Assembly: GCF_900110835.1 (NCBI RefSeq)
Contig: NZ_FOJG01000002.1
Coordinates: 1,144,979 to 1,208,978 of the forward strand
Length of the DNA: 64,000 bases
Direction: 5' to 3'
From: Chitinophaga arvensicola
GTDB taxonomy: Bacteria > Bacteroidota > Bacteroidia > Chitinophagales > Chitinophagaceae
Shown piece by piece: positions 18,630-27,982 of the stretch. The position numbers were made by a program, and so were the translations under genes. Positions within the stretch are counted from its first letter, which is position 1, and the number at the start of each line of letters is the position of its first letter. A model generated the notes under the pieces. That model was given only the letters and a program-made list of their open reading frames with translations. It did not search any database and had not been told where the DNA came from.

Positions 18630-21600
18630 TTAGAAATTGAAACCTACTTTAGCGCCATAAGAACGGGTGTAAGGCAATCCCCAACTGGCTACTCCCGGAG
18701 AGAAGCTACCATTGGAGAGGGTCATGGCCGTTTCCGGATCATATCCTGCTTCCGCTGCCGTCCAGGTGAAGAGATTGCGTGCAATCAGGGAGATGCTCAG
18801 GTTACCCAGTGGCAGCTTGCCCAATGTTTTCTTAGGAAACGTATAGGTCAGCGATGCTTCCCGAAGTTTTACATAGCTGGCATCAAAGGTAGAGCGGCCT
18901 GCATAGTCCCAGTAATATTCACCATAGTAATTCTCCGGATCTGTTACGTGATCATTCAGTTTGTATTTTCCGTTGCCATCATCAATGTAGCCAAACAGGA
19001 TCATACCATCGGTACGCTTGTTACCGGCGTCGTCTGTCCAGGCAAGACCACCTGTTTTAGGATCACGACCAGGAATCGTTGTTTGTGTGCGTCCGTCGCT
19101 CAACAGGTTCTTGGCTACGTAAGAGAAGAAGTTGCCACCCTGGCGCCAGTCGATCAGCACATTCAGTGCAAAACCTTTATAGGTAAATGTATTACTGAAT
19201 CCTATCATAAAGTTGGGATTATAGTTACCAATCTTTACATAGTCATTTTTCTGCTGATAACCGCCTTCCTGGCTCAGCAAAGGCAATCCTTTAAACTCGC
19301 CGTCAGGTACTGTTTCCCAGGTTTGTGCATACATATCTCCCATTTCTGCGCCTTCCCTCAGTGAAAAGCGGATGCCTTCGGCGCCACCTACCTGGTAGTT
19401 GGTCAGTCCTGGTAACAGTTCCAGCACTTTGTTGCGGTTGCGGGTGTAGTTTACCTGCATATCCCAACGGAATGGTCCTGCCACTGGTGTAGCATTCAAG
19501 CTGACTTCAATACCTCTGTTCTGGATTTTACCGGCATTGGTGATCATCATAGAATAACCACTTGCTTTGGTAACCGGAACGTTCAGGATCTGGTTGCGGT
19601 TGATAGTATTATAATAGGTAAAATCAATACCGATCCGTCCATTCAGGAAACGAACATCAGCTCCCAATTCATGTGAGGTGGCGATGAGTGGTTTCAAGTG
19701 GTTGTTTTTCAATATGTCGCTGATAGTCGCTTGCTTTACATCCGACCAATCCGGTCCGAATCCGAAGGTATTATACAGTGAGTATGGGCTGGCGTCTCCA
19801 CCTACCTGGGCCCAGTTGACCCGGAGTTTGGCAAAAGACAGTGCACCTGATTTAATGCCCAGCATATCCGAAACGATGAGGCTCAACGAAGCGGACGGAT
19901 AGAAGTAGGAATTATTATCAGAGGGCAGCGTGCTGGACCAGTCGTTGCGTGCAGTGAGATCCAGGAATGCATAATTGCGGAAGCTTACCTGGCCCATGCC
20001 ATACACACTGTTGATCCGTTTACTGTACCGGCTTGTATTATTTACGACGGTACCGGCTTTCGCATTGGAAATGGCGTAAAGCCCTGGTATTACCAATGCC
20101 TCCGATTTCTGGGAAGAATTCTTTCCGGTCTGGTTCATCCGGTTGGCACCGGCGGATACAGATACGAAGAAATCCTTGTTTACATTTTTCTTATAGTTTA
20201 AGAGGAAATCGGTGTTTTGCTCGCGGAAAAACTCTGTTTCAAAGGCGTAGGCGCCTGTTTTATTTTTCACTGCGCTAAAAGGACGTTTGCTCTCGCGTGT
20301 TTCGGAATACAGATCCATCCCGGTACGTCCCATGAGGGAGAGATCCTTTGTGATCTGGATATTCAGTTCCACGTTACCTGTCATACGATCGCGATCAAAT
20401 CCATTGGTGAATTCATAGGCCACCAGGTAAGGATTGTCCGTAGATCCGGGTACATGTGAAAATTGCTGAATCCCTTCTTTACCCGGCATCCAGTAATTAC
20501 GCAGTTGTTTGATATCTACGTTAGGTGTGGTGGTGTATACGATGTTGCTGACACTTCCCCGGTTAAACGTAGGACGGTTGCCGCTGCTGTTTTTCGTATA
20601 GCCGATATTGGTACTCACCTTGATATTCGGATTCAGGTTATATCCGGCCGACAGGTTCAGGGTATTCCTTTTCAGGTCGGTATTAGGGATGATACCTTCG
20701 TTTTTAAGGTTCGTAAAGGAGAGACGGAAGTTCCCATCCTTGTTATTACCGGTAACGGCTATATTATTGGTAAAGGTAGATCCGGTACGGAAGAAATCCT
20801 TATGCCGGTTAGGATAAGATACCCAGTCTGTTGGAATGGGTTGTCCATTGGCATCCAGTGGGCTGTTCCATTGTACGTGTTTGGTACCTATATCCAGTCT
20901 GGGACCCCAGCTGGCGTCAGAAATTGTTTCATCAGATCCTTCCCGGTCGCCGGAGCCAAATTCATTCTGGAACTTCGGAAACAACCAGGGCTGATCGAAC
21001 ATGGCGCTGGAATTTACGGAAATACCAAGACCTTTTGTGGGTCCGGAACCGGATTTAGTAGTGATCAGGATCACACCGTTGATGGCGCGGGAGCCATACA
21101 AGGCAGACGCACTTGCACCCTTCAGTACAGAGATGCTGGCAATATCATCCGGGTTAATATCCGAGATGGTGCTACCATAGTCTACTACGACTTGTCCTAC
21201 CGTTTGTTTCGGATCACGGATCGGCGCAGCAATAGGAATACCATCCACCACGTATAGCGGCTGATTGTATCCCTGAAAGCTACTTTGCCCGCGTATGGTC
21301 ACTAAAGCCGTACCACCGGGATCGGAGCTGGTGCTACGTACATTCACACCTGCCACTTTACCGGATAAGGCGTTGGCAATATTTACTTCTTTTACGGTAC
21401 TTACCTGGTCGCCTTTGAGTGTAGCAATGGAATAGCCCAGTGCTTTCTCCTGGCGTTTGATACCGAGGGCAGTTACTACTACGTCATCGAGGCTACGGAC
21501 ACTGGCCACCAGCTGGATCTGCAGGTTACCATTGCCGGCTACGGCTTCTTTCGACTGGTACCCTACGGAGCGGAATACCAATACTGCATTGGCGCCGGCA

Positions 21601-22097
21601 ACTTTAATAGAGAACTGTCCGTCTGCGTTTGTGGCAGTACCATTACTGGTTCCTTTTTCATTTACGCTGACGCCAGGGAGTGCGGCTCCTTTTTCATCGG
21701 TCACGGTTCCTTTCACAGTAACCTCTGCGGCCTGTGTGGTGTTGGTTTCCGGTGTAAAGGTACGGATCGCATAATCGTGTGCGCTGAGTTTAACGGCTTG
21801 TAATCCCAGAGGAGTCAGGATTTTACCGAGTTGTGATTCCAGGTTGCTGTCGGTGAGACGGGCCTGTTTTCCGGCGACAAATTTACCAGCCACCTGTGTG
21901 GGTGAGTAATTAAAGCTGACATTCAACCTGGCTTCCAGGTCGTTCAGCATTTGCCGTAGTGGAATGGTAGTTGTTTCCCCTGGAGTATTTCCGCTTCTTA
22001 CCATTAATTGCTGTGCGCTTGTTTCGGTGGTGAGCAGCAGCAACAACAGCAGCATCGCTCTCCATGGAGCACAAAGCTTCGTAAAGCTCTTTTGCAT
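18630..22097 (-). CDS. SusC/RagA-type TonB-linked outer-membrane porin with STN signalling domain
   Basis: TonB-dependent importer of 1155 residues. In order: signal peptide (hydrophobic LLLLLLL, TSAQQ); STN secretin/TonB short N-terminal domain at about 45-105 (LRQMLNDLEARLNVSFNYS), which in this family contacts the FecR anti-sigma factor; a carboxypeptidase-regulatory-like domain at about 125-205 (GVSVNEKGTSNGTATNADG); the SusC signature LDDVVVTALGIKRQEKALGYS; plug with QPLYVVDGIPI and SVLKGASASALYGSRAINGVILITTK; then a C-terminal barrel. It sits 20 bases after FecR and 12 before SusD. The STN domain means the porin itself should signal substrate loading to FecR and the ECF sigma factor. 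Confidence 0.95.
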   Translation of the reverse strand: MQKSFTKLCAPWRAMLLLLLLLTTETSAQQLMVRSGNTPGETTTIPLRQMLNDLEARLNVSFNYSPTQVAGKFVAGKQARLTDSNLESQLGKILTPLGLQAVKLSAHDYAIRTFTPETNTTQAAEVTVKGTVTDEKGAALPGVSVNEKGTSNGTATNADGQFSIKVAGANAVLVFRSVGYQSKEAVAGNGNLQIQLVASVRSLDDVVVTALGIKRQEKALGYSIATLKGDQVSTVKEVNIANALSGKVAGVNVRSTSSDPGGTALVTIRGQSSFQGYNQPLYVVDGIPIAAPIRDPKQTVGQVVVDYGSTISDINPDDIASISVLKGASASALYGSRAINGVILITTKSGSGPTKGLGISVNSSAMFDQPWLFPKFQNEFGSGDREGSDETISDASWGPRLDIGTKHVQWNSPLDANGQPIPTDWVSYPNRHKDFFRTGSTFTNNIAVTGNNKDGNFRLSFTNLKNEGIIPNTDLKRNTLNLSAGYNLNPNIKVSTNIGYTKNSSGNRPTFNRGSVSNIVYTTTPNVDIKQLRNYWMPGKEGIQQFSHVPGSTDNPYLVAYEFTNGFDRDRMTGNVELNIQITKDLSLMGRTGMDLYSETRESKRPFSAVKNKTGAYAFETEFFREQNTDFLLNYKKNVNKDFFVSVSAGANRMNQTGKNSSQKSEALVIPGLYAISNAKAGTVVNNTSRYSKRINSVYGMGQVSFRNYAFLDLTARNDWSSTLPSDNNSYFYPSASLSLIVSDMLGIKSGALSFAKLRVNWAQVGGDASPYSLYNTFGFGPDWSDVKQATISDILKNNHLKPLIATSHELGADVRFLNGRIGIDFTYYNTINRNQILNVPVTKASGYSMMITNAGKIQNRGIEVSLNATPVAGPFRWDMQVNYTRNRNKVLELLPGLTNYQVGGAEGIRFSLREGAEMGDMYAQTWETVPDGEFKGLPLLSQEGGYQQKNDYVKIGNYNPNFMIGFSNTFTYKGFALNVLIDWRQGGNFFSYVAKNLLSDGRTQTTIPGRDPKTGGLAWTDDAGNKRTDGMILFGYIDDGNGKYKLNDHVTDPENYYGEYYWDYAGRSTFDASYVKLREASLTYTFPKKTLGKLPLGNLSISLIARNLFTWTAAEAGYDPETAMTLSNGSFSPGVASWGLPYTRSYGAKVGFNF

Positions 22098-22117
22098 AAC
22101 TGTAAATTTTAAAAACC

Positions 22118-23098
22118 TTATTCAAAAATGATGACTGAATTGTTTTGTTTCATTTTCAGCTGATGCACGGTGGCCATCGCTTTCAACAGCATCGAGGGAT
22201 CAGCGGCGGAGCCTGAGCCGGTAAATAACAGGCTTTCCATTCTTTTATTCCGGAACTGAATTTTATAACCGTAGATGTCTTCCAGTTGCTGTGCTACCTG
22301 TTGCAGCGGAGTATCTGTAAACATCAGCCGATGTTCTTTCCAGGCGGTGAGCTGGGCAGGATCGGCCTGCAGGCGGTGATGTTCGCCGTGCGCAAAGCTC
22401 ATTATATCGCCCGGTTTCATAGCCAGGTTATCGTTCACTACAATCTTTCCTTCTTCCAGCAGCACTTTTACTTCCGCATGGCGGTTGTATACATTAAAGG
22501 CCGTTCCTTTTACTTCAATGGTTACATCCGGCATCAGCACCCGGAATTTTGGATGTAAGCCGGCGGGTGATTTAGATACTTTAAAATAGGCTTCCCCGTT
22601 GAGGGTAACCGCCCTCACCTTTTCCTTCGTCCATTTGCCGGGATAAGAGAGAGAAGAGTTGGCGTTCAGCTGCACCACAGACCCATCGGGCAGATACACC
22701 GTTTTGGTTTCCCTGAAGCCGGTTTGCACATAAATATTTTCGACGGATTCATTTGATTGTACATACCGCAGACCGGCAAACAGCAGCAGTCCGGCCGCAG
22801 CGACGCCCATGGCATAGCGCCATATGTTGCGCGATACCACGTTATTTTTTTTAATAACGGGTTCGTCCAGTAATTGATCTATCTGATCTTTCACGGCATC
22901 CATTTCTTCCATGCTCACTTCGTTGGTGCGAAACCGTAGTGCCAGTACAAGTGCCCTCGCCTGCTGCAATACCAGGGCCTTTTCCGGATGTACCGGCGCC
23001 CAGCTTTCCCAGAAAGCGGCGTCTGTTTCATCCAGTACCCATGCACGGAAAGATGGATCTGCAGCAAAGTCTGCTGCATCAAATTCACTATAGTTCAT
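22118..23098 (-). CDS. FecR-type anti-sigma factor
   Basis: Inner-membrane anti-sigma/sigma regulator of 326 aa. The cytoplasmic N-terminal part (1-80) is helical and acidic; one membrane segment follows at about 90-107 (YAMGVAAAGLLLFAGLRYV); the periplasmic FecR domain spans about 120-220 (TVYLPDGSVVQLNANSSLSYP, GEAYFKV, GTAFNVY). The C-terminal DUF4974 domain (MFTDTPLQQVAQQLEDIYGYKI) is expected to touch the STN domain of the SusC encoded just downstream. A candidate ECF promoter lies 26 bases upstream. By analogy it holds the adjacent sigma factor inactive until the porin is occupied. Confidence 0.93.
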   Translation of the reverse strand: MNYSEFDAADFAADPSFRAWVLDETDAAFWESWAPVHPEKALVLQQARALVLALRFRTNEVSMEEMDAVKDQIDQLLDEPVIKKNNVVSRNIWRYAMGVAAAGLLLFAGLRYVQSNESVENIYVQTGFRETKTVYLPDGSVVQLNANSSLSYPGKWTKEKVRAVTLNGEAYFKVSKSPAGLHPKFRVLMPDVTIEVKGTAFNVYNRHAEVKVLLEEGKIVVNDNLAMKPGDIMSFAHGEHHRLQADPAQLTAWKEHRLMFTDTPLQQVAQQLEDIYGYKIQFRNKRMESLLFTGSGSAADPSMLLKAMATVHQLKMKQNNSVIIFE

Positions 23099-23123
23099 AA
23101 AAAAGTACCTTGTACTATAAGAA

Positions 23124-23150
23124 GAGACAGGAATCGAAAAAATACCCTCA
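23124..23150 (-). promoter_or_regulatory. Candidate ECF-sigma promoter of the fecR-susC-susD operon
   Basis: On the minus strand TGAGGG (23145-23150) is followed by exactly 16 bases and then GTCTC (23124-23128). The spacing is right for an ECF-type -35/-10 pair and leaves a leader of roughly 20 bases before the fecR ATG at 23098. The same TGAGGG-N16 arrangement precedes two units of the second Sus-type locus. The element lies between sigma factor and fecR, as expected if the sigma factor drives its own target operon but not itself. Confidence 0.55.
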
Positions 23151-23180
23151 GGGAAACGGATATTTTTTTAAACTATTTTT

Positions 23181-23777
23181 TTAACGGAACATCAGGGCGG
23201 CTTCATCGTGTGCCAGCAGTTCTTTCAGCTCGGCAATGGCCCTGTAGATGAGGGTACGGGCATACTTTACTTCTTTGAGGACCATGATGTCTGCAATTTC
23301 CTCGTAAGAAAGATTTTCATAAAAACGCAGGTATACCGCTTCTTTTTGCCGGAGGGTGAGGGCGTTCAGCTTCTGTTGGAGGAGCCGGGCGGTGTGTTCT
23401 TTATGCTGGCGGTGGATGAGCATACTTTCCGGGGAAAGCTCCAGCGCAAAGAGTGTGGCGGCGCCGTCTTCCAGGCTGGACGGCCCGTGGGCCGACTTGT
23501 CCAGGTAGCGGAACAGTTTCCGGCGGGCAGCCACCAGCAGGTAACTTTTCAGGTTGACAGGTACAGCAAGACCGGCGCGTTGCAGGAATAAACCGGAAAA
23601 GAAATCCTGCAACATATCTTTTACAAGGCTACGATCCGTTGTAAACCGGATACAGTACCGGAAGAGCAACGGAAAGTAGCGCCGGTATATTTCCCCGAAG
23701 GCTTCCCGGTCTCCTTCACAGAGCCGGATCCACAGGAACTTTTCGTCTTGCTGAGAATTACTAAGGCTGGTTGACAT
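23181..23777 (-). CDS. ECF RNA polymerase sigma-70 factor (Bacteroidota FecR-linked type)
   Basis: 198-residue ECF sigma factor. Region 2 occupies about 25-95 (FGEIYRRYFPLLFRYCIRFT, KDMLQDFFSGLFLQR) and region 4 about 130-185 (LTLRQKEAVYLRFYENLSYEEIADIM). The fecR gene follows downstream with an 82-base gap that contains the candidate ECF promoter. A housekeeping promoter lies in the gap upstream, so the sigma factor is probably expressed at a low constant level and released by FecR when the SusC porin binds its substrate. Confidence 0.93.
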   Translation of the reverse strand: MSTSLSNSQQDEKFLWIRLCEGDREAFGEIYRRYFPLLFRYCIRFTTDRSLVKDMLQDFFSGLFLQRAGLAVPVNLKSYLLVAARRKLFRYLDKSAHGPSSLEDGAATLFALELSPESMLIHRQHKEHTARLLQQKLNALTLRQKEAVYLRFYENLSYEEIADIMVLKEVKYARTLIYRAIAELKELLAHDEAALMFR

Positions 23778-23848
23778 CTATTATGTGAATTAGGCTAAGG
23801 ATCTTTCACTAAGCTACACAAAGGCCGGATGCCGTCATAATTTCCTAT

Positions 23849-23879
23849 CAAAAATAACAACGAATTAATGTGATGACAA
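23849..23879 (-). promoter_or_regulatory. Housekeeping promoter for the ECF sigma gene
   Basis: On the minus strand TTG (23877-23879) is followed by 20 bases and TATTTTTG (23849-23856), an exact match to the Bacteroidota pattern TTG-N19/20-TAnnTTTG. The -33 element overlaps the last codons of the lyase gene. The inferred transcription start leaves a leader of about 65 bases before the sigma-factor ATG at 23777. Confidence 0.6.
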
Positions 23880-24809
23880 AGACGCGGATGCCACTTCGTT
23901 GATCCGTAACCGTTCGCACCAGCCTTTGAAATCACGGTAAATCTGCTGTAACGTCTGTTTCTGTTCCGGCGTGAGTTCCAGTGCATGGGCGCGGCTGATG
24001 GTCCGTACCGGGATGCCCCTGAGCTGCAGGAAATACTTTGCGCTCATCGGGTAGGCAATATGGATCAGGGGATCTACCCGTTGCAATTCCGACTGGATCC
24101 AGCGTACCTCTTCCTGCATGCTTTCATCGTTTACATTGTTGCAGAGCCATACCAGTATTTCCGGGTAGAAGTTCCCGGAGATAGAAGACATGCCGGCGGC
24201 GCCCATCTGCATAGAAGCTACCCCGTTGGGCGTATGTGCGTCAAAGAATTCCAGGCGGCTTCCTGCGGTCACCGCCAGTTTAGCCCGCACCTCTTCTACT
24301 TTACAGGAAGTATCCTTATGATAGATGAGGCGGTTGGTAGCCAGCAATGTTTGCAGGATCTCCGGTGTAATAACACGTTTATACGGTGCGGGGCATTCGT
24401 ACAATCCCAGCGGGATATCTCCCGTAAGGGAAAATAGTTCTTCGAACCTTTGCAGGAGAACGGTATCCGGCTCATCTACATTGGCAAAGTGTCCGGTGAT
24501 CATGATCACGGAATCCACCCCGGTATCATAGATCTTTTGTGTGAACAGGGCTTTGTCGCTGATCGTAAGACCGAAGGAGCCGGTAGCCACAACGGGTACC
24601 CGTCCGTTGACATAGCGGACTACGTGCCGGGTCAGCTCCAGGCGTTCATCTTCACTGATACTGTACATTTCAGACGACAGGCAATTGGCGAAGAAGCCTT
24701 TTACGCCTGCCTCCAGATAAAAATCTACCAGGTGTTCCACCATATCGTGATCAATCTGCGCTTTCAGATTAAAGGGGGTGATCATCACCGGTACAAATTT
24801 CTTTTGCAT
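23865..24809 (-). CDS. Dihydrodipicolinate synthase/N-acetylneuraminate lyase family aldolase
   Basis: Class I aldolase-type (beta/alpha)8 barrel of 314 aa, cytoplasmic. Lys165 (IYHKDTS) is in the Schiff-base position and Tyr137 (GLYECP) in the catalytic tyrosine position. The usual GTTGE pyruvate-binding loop is replaced by NCLSSE (about 42-47), so it is not a standard DapA. Members cleave or form 2-keto acids such as sialic acid or 2-keto-3-deoxysugar acids. It lies 13 bases after a sodium:solute symporter gene on the same strand, which suggests import and lyase cleavage of one acid sugar. A divergent AraC regulator completes the set. The exact substrate is unknown. Confidence 0.85.
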   Translation of the reverse strand: MQKKFVPVMITPFNLKAQIDHDMVEHLVDFYLEAGVKGFFANCLSSEMYSISEDERLELTRHVVRYVNGRVPVVATGSFGLTISDKALFTQKIYDTGVDSVIMITGHFANVDEPDTVLLQRFEELFSLTGDIPLGLYECPAPYKRVITPEILQTLLATNRLIYHKDTSCKVEEVRAKLAVTAGSRLEFFDAHTPNGVASMQMGAAGMSSISGNFYPEILVWLCNNVNDESMQEEVRWIQSELQRVDPLIHIAYPMSAKYFLQLRGIPVRTISRAHALELTPEQKQTLQQIYRDFKGWCERLRINEVASASLSSH

Positions 24810-24822
24810 AACAAACGGGTTT

Positions 24823-26355
24823 TTAATAATCAGTTTTAAGGCGTTTTACCCGTGTAAGGAGCATACCCGCCAGGAATATTGATAAAGTGCCTACCACGAT
24901 GATCATGTGCGCGTGTAAAGGACTACGCACCGGTGCCCACGTGGCGGGTAAATATTTCGATAACGACATCCAGAGGATCACTACAATACCGATAATAGTA
25001 GCCGTGACCGCTGCCGTATTTTTTGTTTTAGAGATAATGCCCAGCAAAAACAAGCCCAGCATACCTCCGGCGAAAATGCCCGATAGTTCCCACCACATAT
25101 CCAAAATACTTTTCACACCGATCATGGAAATACCAAAGCCAATGGCCAGCATACCTGTGACGGTAGTAGCGATATACAACACGCGCATCTCCCGCTTCGG
25201 GGTGATATCCGGATGGATATAGCGCTGGTAAATATCTTTCAGAAAAACAGTCGCCGTACTGTTCATCCCGCTACTGACAGTGCTCATGGCGGCCGACAGG
25301 ATCGCCGCCACAATCAATCCCATGAGGCCTTTCGGCACTTTATTGACCATGAACCAGGGCAATACTTTATCGCCATAATCTGCCGGTTGCAGGGAAGACA
25401 AGGGCACCTGCCGCTCTGCCGCTACCTGTTGTTTCAATGCCAGCAGCGCTTCCGGATGTTGTTGTACATATGCATACAACGCGGTGCCGATAAAAAAGAA
25501 CACCATACTTACGGGCACATACCAGTATACGCAAAGCCAGATACTGCGGGAGGCTTCTTTTTCCGACCGGGCGGTGTGATAACGCTGCACATAGTTCTGG
25601 TCCATTCCGAAATTATTCAGGTTAATAAAAAAGCCGTACAGAAACACCACCCAGAAAGTAGACGTGCTGAAATCCGCTATGCTGAGGCTTCCCAGCGAGA
25701 ATTTCCCATCGGCCATTCCGATGCGGAAGATGTCTTTCACTCCATCATTCATACCCGTAATCACCAGCCAGAGAATTACTATAGCGCCGGCTGTTTTTAC
25801 AATTCCCTGCAATACTTCTGTCCAGATCACGGCTTCCATGCCGCCGAGAACGGTATATATAATAATGCATACACCTGTAACAGCCATGATAGTGCGCATT
25901 TCCAGCCCGGTAAGGGCCTGTAACGCCAACGCCACTCCGAAAAAGATAGAGCCCATTCTTGCGAGCTGCATCAGAATAAAACACACCATGGCATAAGTTC
26001 TGGCCCATGGACCGAAGCGATGCTCCAGGTGCGTGTAAGCGCTTACTTCGCCGCTGCGGCGATAAAAAGGCACAAAATACCTGGCCGCAATAAATGCTGC
26101 CAGCGGCATCGACAAGCTGAATACAAATGCATTCCAGTTGCTGCCGAATGATTTTCCCGGTACGCCGAGAAAAGTATTGCTGCTTAAAAACGTGGCATAC
26201 AAAGAAAGCCCCAAAGCCCATCCTGGTATCGTTCCTGACGCGGTGGTGAATTGTGCCGCATTCCTGTTTTTCCGGGAGAACCATACGCCTACTCCGATCA
26301 TACAAAGCAGGTATATGGCGATGACAGCCAGGTCTATTATTGGCAGTTGGTGCAT
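24823..26355 (-). CDS. Sodium:solute symporter (SSS family)
   Basis: Inner-membrane transporter of about 510 aa with around 13 membrane segments. Family features include DLAVIAIYLLCMIGVGVWFSRK at the start, FLSSNTFLGVPG, GGMEAVIWTEVLQG and the late segment AAILSAAMSTVSSGMNSTATVFLKDIYQ typical of SSS proteins. ATG 26355 is preferred to ATG 26364. The next gene encodes a lyase of the sialic-acid aldolase family, and sialic acid or sugar-acid SSS transporters often have such partners; this makes an acid sugar the likely cargo, by inference. A divergent AraC-type regulator lies 140 bases upstream. Confidence 0.9.
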   Translation of the reverse strand: MHQLPIIDLAVIAIYLLCMIGVGVWFSRKNRNAAQFTTASGTIPGWALGLSLYATFLSSNTFLGVPGKSFGSNWNAFVFSLSMPLAAFIAARYFVPFYRRSGEVSAYTHLEHRFGPWARTYAMVCFILMQLARMGSIFFGVALALQALTGLEMRTIMAVTGVCIIIYTVLGGMEAVIWTEVLQGIVKTAGAIVILWLVITGMNDGVKDIFRIGMADGKFSLGSLSIADFSTSTFWVVFLYGFFINLNNFGMDQNYVQRYHTARSEKEASRSIWLCVYWYVPVSMVFFFIGTALYAYVQQHPEALLALKQQVAAERQVPLSSLQPADYGDKVLPWFMVNKVPKGLMGLIVAAILSAAMSTVSSGMNSTATVFLKDIYQRYIHPDITPKREMRVLYIATTVTGMLAIGFGISMIGVKSILDMWWELSGIFAGGMLGLFLLGIISKTKNTAAVTATIIGIVVILWMSLSKYLPATWAPVRSPLHAHMIIVVGTLSIFLAGMLLTRVKRLKTDY

Positions 26356-26494
26356 AACGATCATCCTGTTGGTTGATAAAACTTAGTTCACTACGTGGAT
26401 AAAAAAAATTACAGTTGTTATGCGAAGATTGTCTTTTTTTATGGATCAAACAATGTTGGATGTTATGAAAAGAATAGCTTAAATTACTATTGCA

Positions 26495-27352
26495 ATGAAT
26501 CAACTGGCCGCCAACACACCCTCCGCCTGGAACCTTCCTGATCACCTGAAACGCAAGCTGGAAAAGCATCCGCTTGGAAGCAATCTTTTCATTACGGCTA
26601 TTGGCCGTTATCCTGCAAGTGCCGCCCGGGAAATCAGTGAACCAAAAGGCGCACCGGTATACACCTTAATATATGTAGCACAGGGAAGCGGATGGTGGCA
26701 AACCGGAAAAAAGAAAATACCGGTGGGCACCAATCAATACCTGTTGCTTCCGAAAGGCACGGCCTTTCATGCGGGGCCGGATACGGCTGATCCCTGGCAG
26801 CTGTATGCCGTACAGTTTTCGGGCAAACTGGCCGACGAGGTATACCGTTACGTTGGCACCCACTTAAAACCACATACCACGCCGCCACTGGTAGGACGTA
26901 ACGCACAGTTCGATGATATCCTGCATCACCTGGACCTGATGAATAATATTGAGAACCTGCTGTATGCGAATTTCCGTTTCTATAGTTTCCTGGGCACCTT
27001 CCGTCTTACAGTATTCAATTATATGAAAAAGGGGGCCGACAATATTATAGAGCAATGCATCCAGGTGATGAAACAAAAGCTGGATCACCCCCTTACGCTG
27101 GCCGATCTTTCCAGGGAAACCCGTATTTCTGCGTCTTATCTGTCTGCATTGTTCAAAGAAAAAACGCGGTACTCCCCCATCCAGCTGTTTACGTCGCTGC
27201 GTATGCAGAAGGCAAGCCAGCTGCTGAAAGATACCCATCTCACGGTAAAAGAAATTGCAGGGGAAATGGGCTACCCGGATCCTTATACTTTTTCCCGGTC
27301 GTTTAAACTGATCATGGGGGTATCACCCAAAAAATTCAGGGACAAAGTGTAG
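26495..27352 (+). CDS. AraC family transcriptional regulator
   Basis: 285-residue regulator. The N-terminal half is a cupin-like sensing domain (GWWQTGKKKIPVGTNQYLLLPKGTAFHAG), and the C-terminal half (about 185-283) has the two AraC helix-turn-helix motifs: LTLADLSRETRISASYLSALFKE and VKEIAGEMGYPDPYTFSRSF. It is divergent from the symporter-lyase operon, with 139 bases between the starts, which is the usual place for a local activator. The sugar that it senses is probably the symporter's cargo. I could not find a convincing direct-repeat operator in the intergenic region. Confidence 0.9.
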   Translation: MNQLAANTPSAWNLPDHLKRKLEKHPLGSNLFITAIGRYPASAAREISEPKGAPVYTLIYVAQGSGWWQTGKKKIPVGTNQYLLLPKGTAFHAGPDTADPWQLYAVQFSGKLADEVYRYVGTHLKPHTTPPLVGRNAQFDDILHHLDLMNNIENLLYANFRFYSFLGTFRLTVFNYMKKGADNIIEQCIQVMKQKLDHPLTLADLSRETRISASYLSALFKEKTRYSPIQLFTSLRMQKASQLLKDTHLTVKEIAGEMGYPDPYTFSRSFKLIMGVSPKKFRDKV

Positions 27353-27378
27353 GTATTACACTAAGCAGAGGTGGTATA

Positions 27379-27426
27379 TTAACCAATTGTTAAGCAGTGA
27401 GGGAAAAGGCATTCCGAAACGAATAC
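27379..27426 (+). promoter_or_regulatory. Repeated ECF-type promoter block, copy 1
   Basis: A 26-base block at 27379-27404 ending GCAGTGAGGGA is followed by AAACGAATAC at 27417-27426. The same block, with 2 differences in 26 bases and the identical 38-base spacing, recurs at 28606-28653. Inside it TGAGGG (27398-27403), 16 bases and CGAATAC (27420-27426) make an ECF -35/-10 pair. The lipoprotein ATG is 44 bases beyond the -10 element. Confidence 0.6.
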
Positions 27427-27469
27427 TTAGAAGGAACGACACATTTTCCATCACCAAATACCAACACAC

Positions 27470-27982
27470 ATGCGCTTTTTTATCCCCGCCTGTCTATTTC
27501 TGCTGCTGTTTGTATCCTGTCTCTTTACGGGAGGCTGTAAAAAGGACAGCGCTGCAACGCCCGAAAAATCGCCTAAGTACGATTTAGTAAAGGGTACCTG
27601 GAAGCAACAGGACATCGTGCTTGCAGTAGCCGTTAAACTCAACAAGCAGAACATTCCTGCCGGCACCAGCATCATTACCCTGGCTCCCCTGCTCGGTGCT
27701 GCCGGTGCAGGATTTACCTGTACTGCAAAAAACACCTATACCTTTAATGAGGCCGGCGGCTTTACCATTGAAGGATGTACAGATCTGATCCTGCCGGTAA
27801 CCGGTAAAAGCGGCAACTGGGACCTGGACGTCCATGATGCCGTACTGAAGCTCAGTTCCGCTAAAGGCGACAACGATCCGCACTGGATTGAAAACATCAA
27901 TGCGACTAACCTGGATCTTTCGTTAACGGTGAATATTCCCGGTGTAGCAACGGTTCCTTTAATTTTAAAACTGAAGAAATAA
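27470..27982 (+). CDS. Lipocalin-like hypothetical lipoprotein
   Basis: 170-residue lipoprotein. The signal (MRFFIPACLFLLLFVSCLFTGGC) ends in a lipobox at GGC, followed by KKDSAATPEK and a beta-rich body that starts YDLVKGTWKQQDI, a pattern seen in small lipocalin-like lipoproteins of Bacteroidota. No function can be given. It precedes the ECF sigma gene on the same strand and has the same upstream block as the fecR gene, so it is probably a target of that sigma factor; it might bind a ligand of the second Sus-type system. Confidence 0.75.
   Translation: MRFFIPACLFLLLFVSCLFTGGCKKDSAATPEKSPKYDLVKGTWKQQDIVLAVAVKLNKQNIPAGTSIITLAPLLGAAGAGFTCTAKNTYTFNEAGGFTIEGCTDLILPVTGKSGNWDLDVHDAVLKLSSAKGDNDPHWIENINATNLDLSLTVNIPGVATVPLILKLKK

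Noticed and set aside
20463..21257. Open frame of 264 codons on the plus strand opposite the first SusC
   Set aside because: Shadow of the SusC gene; Ile/Arg/Val-rich composition and no motif.
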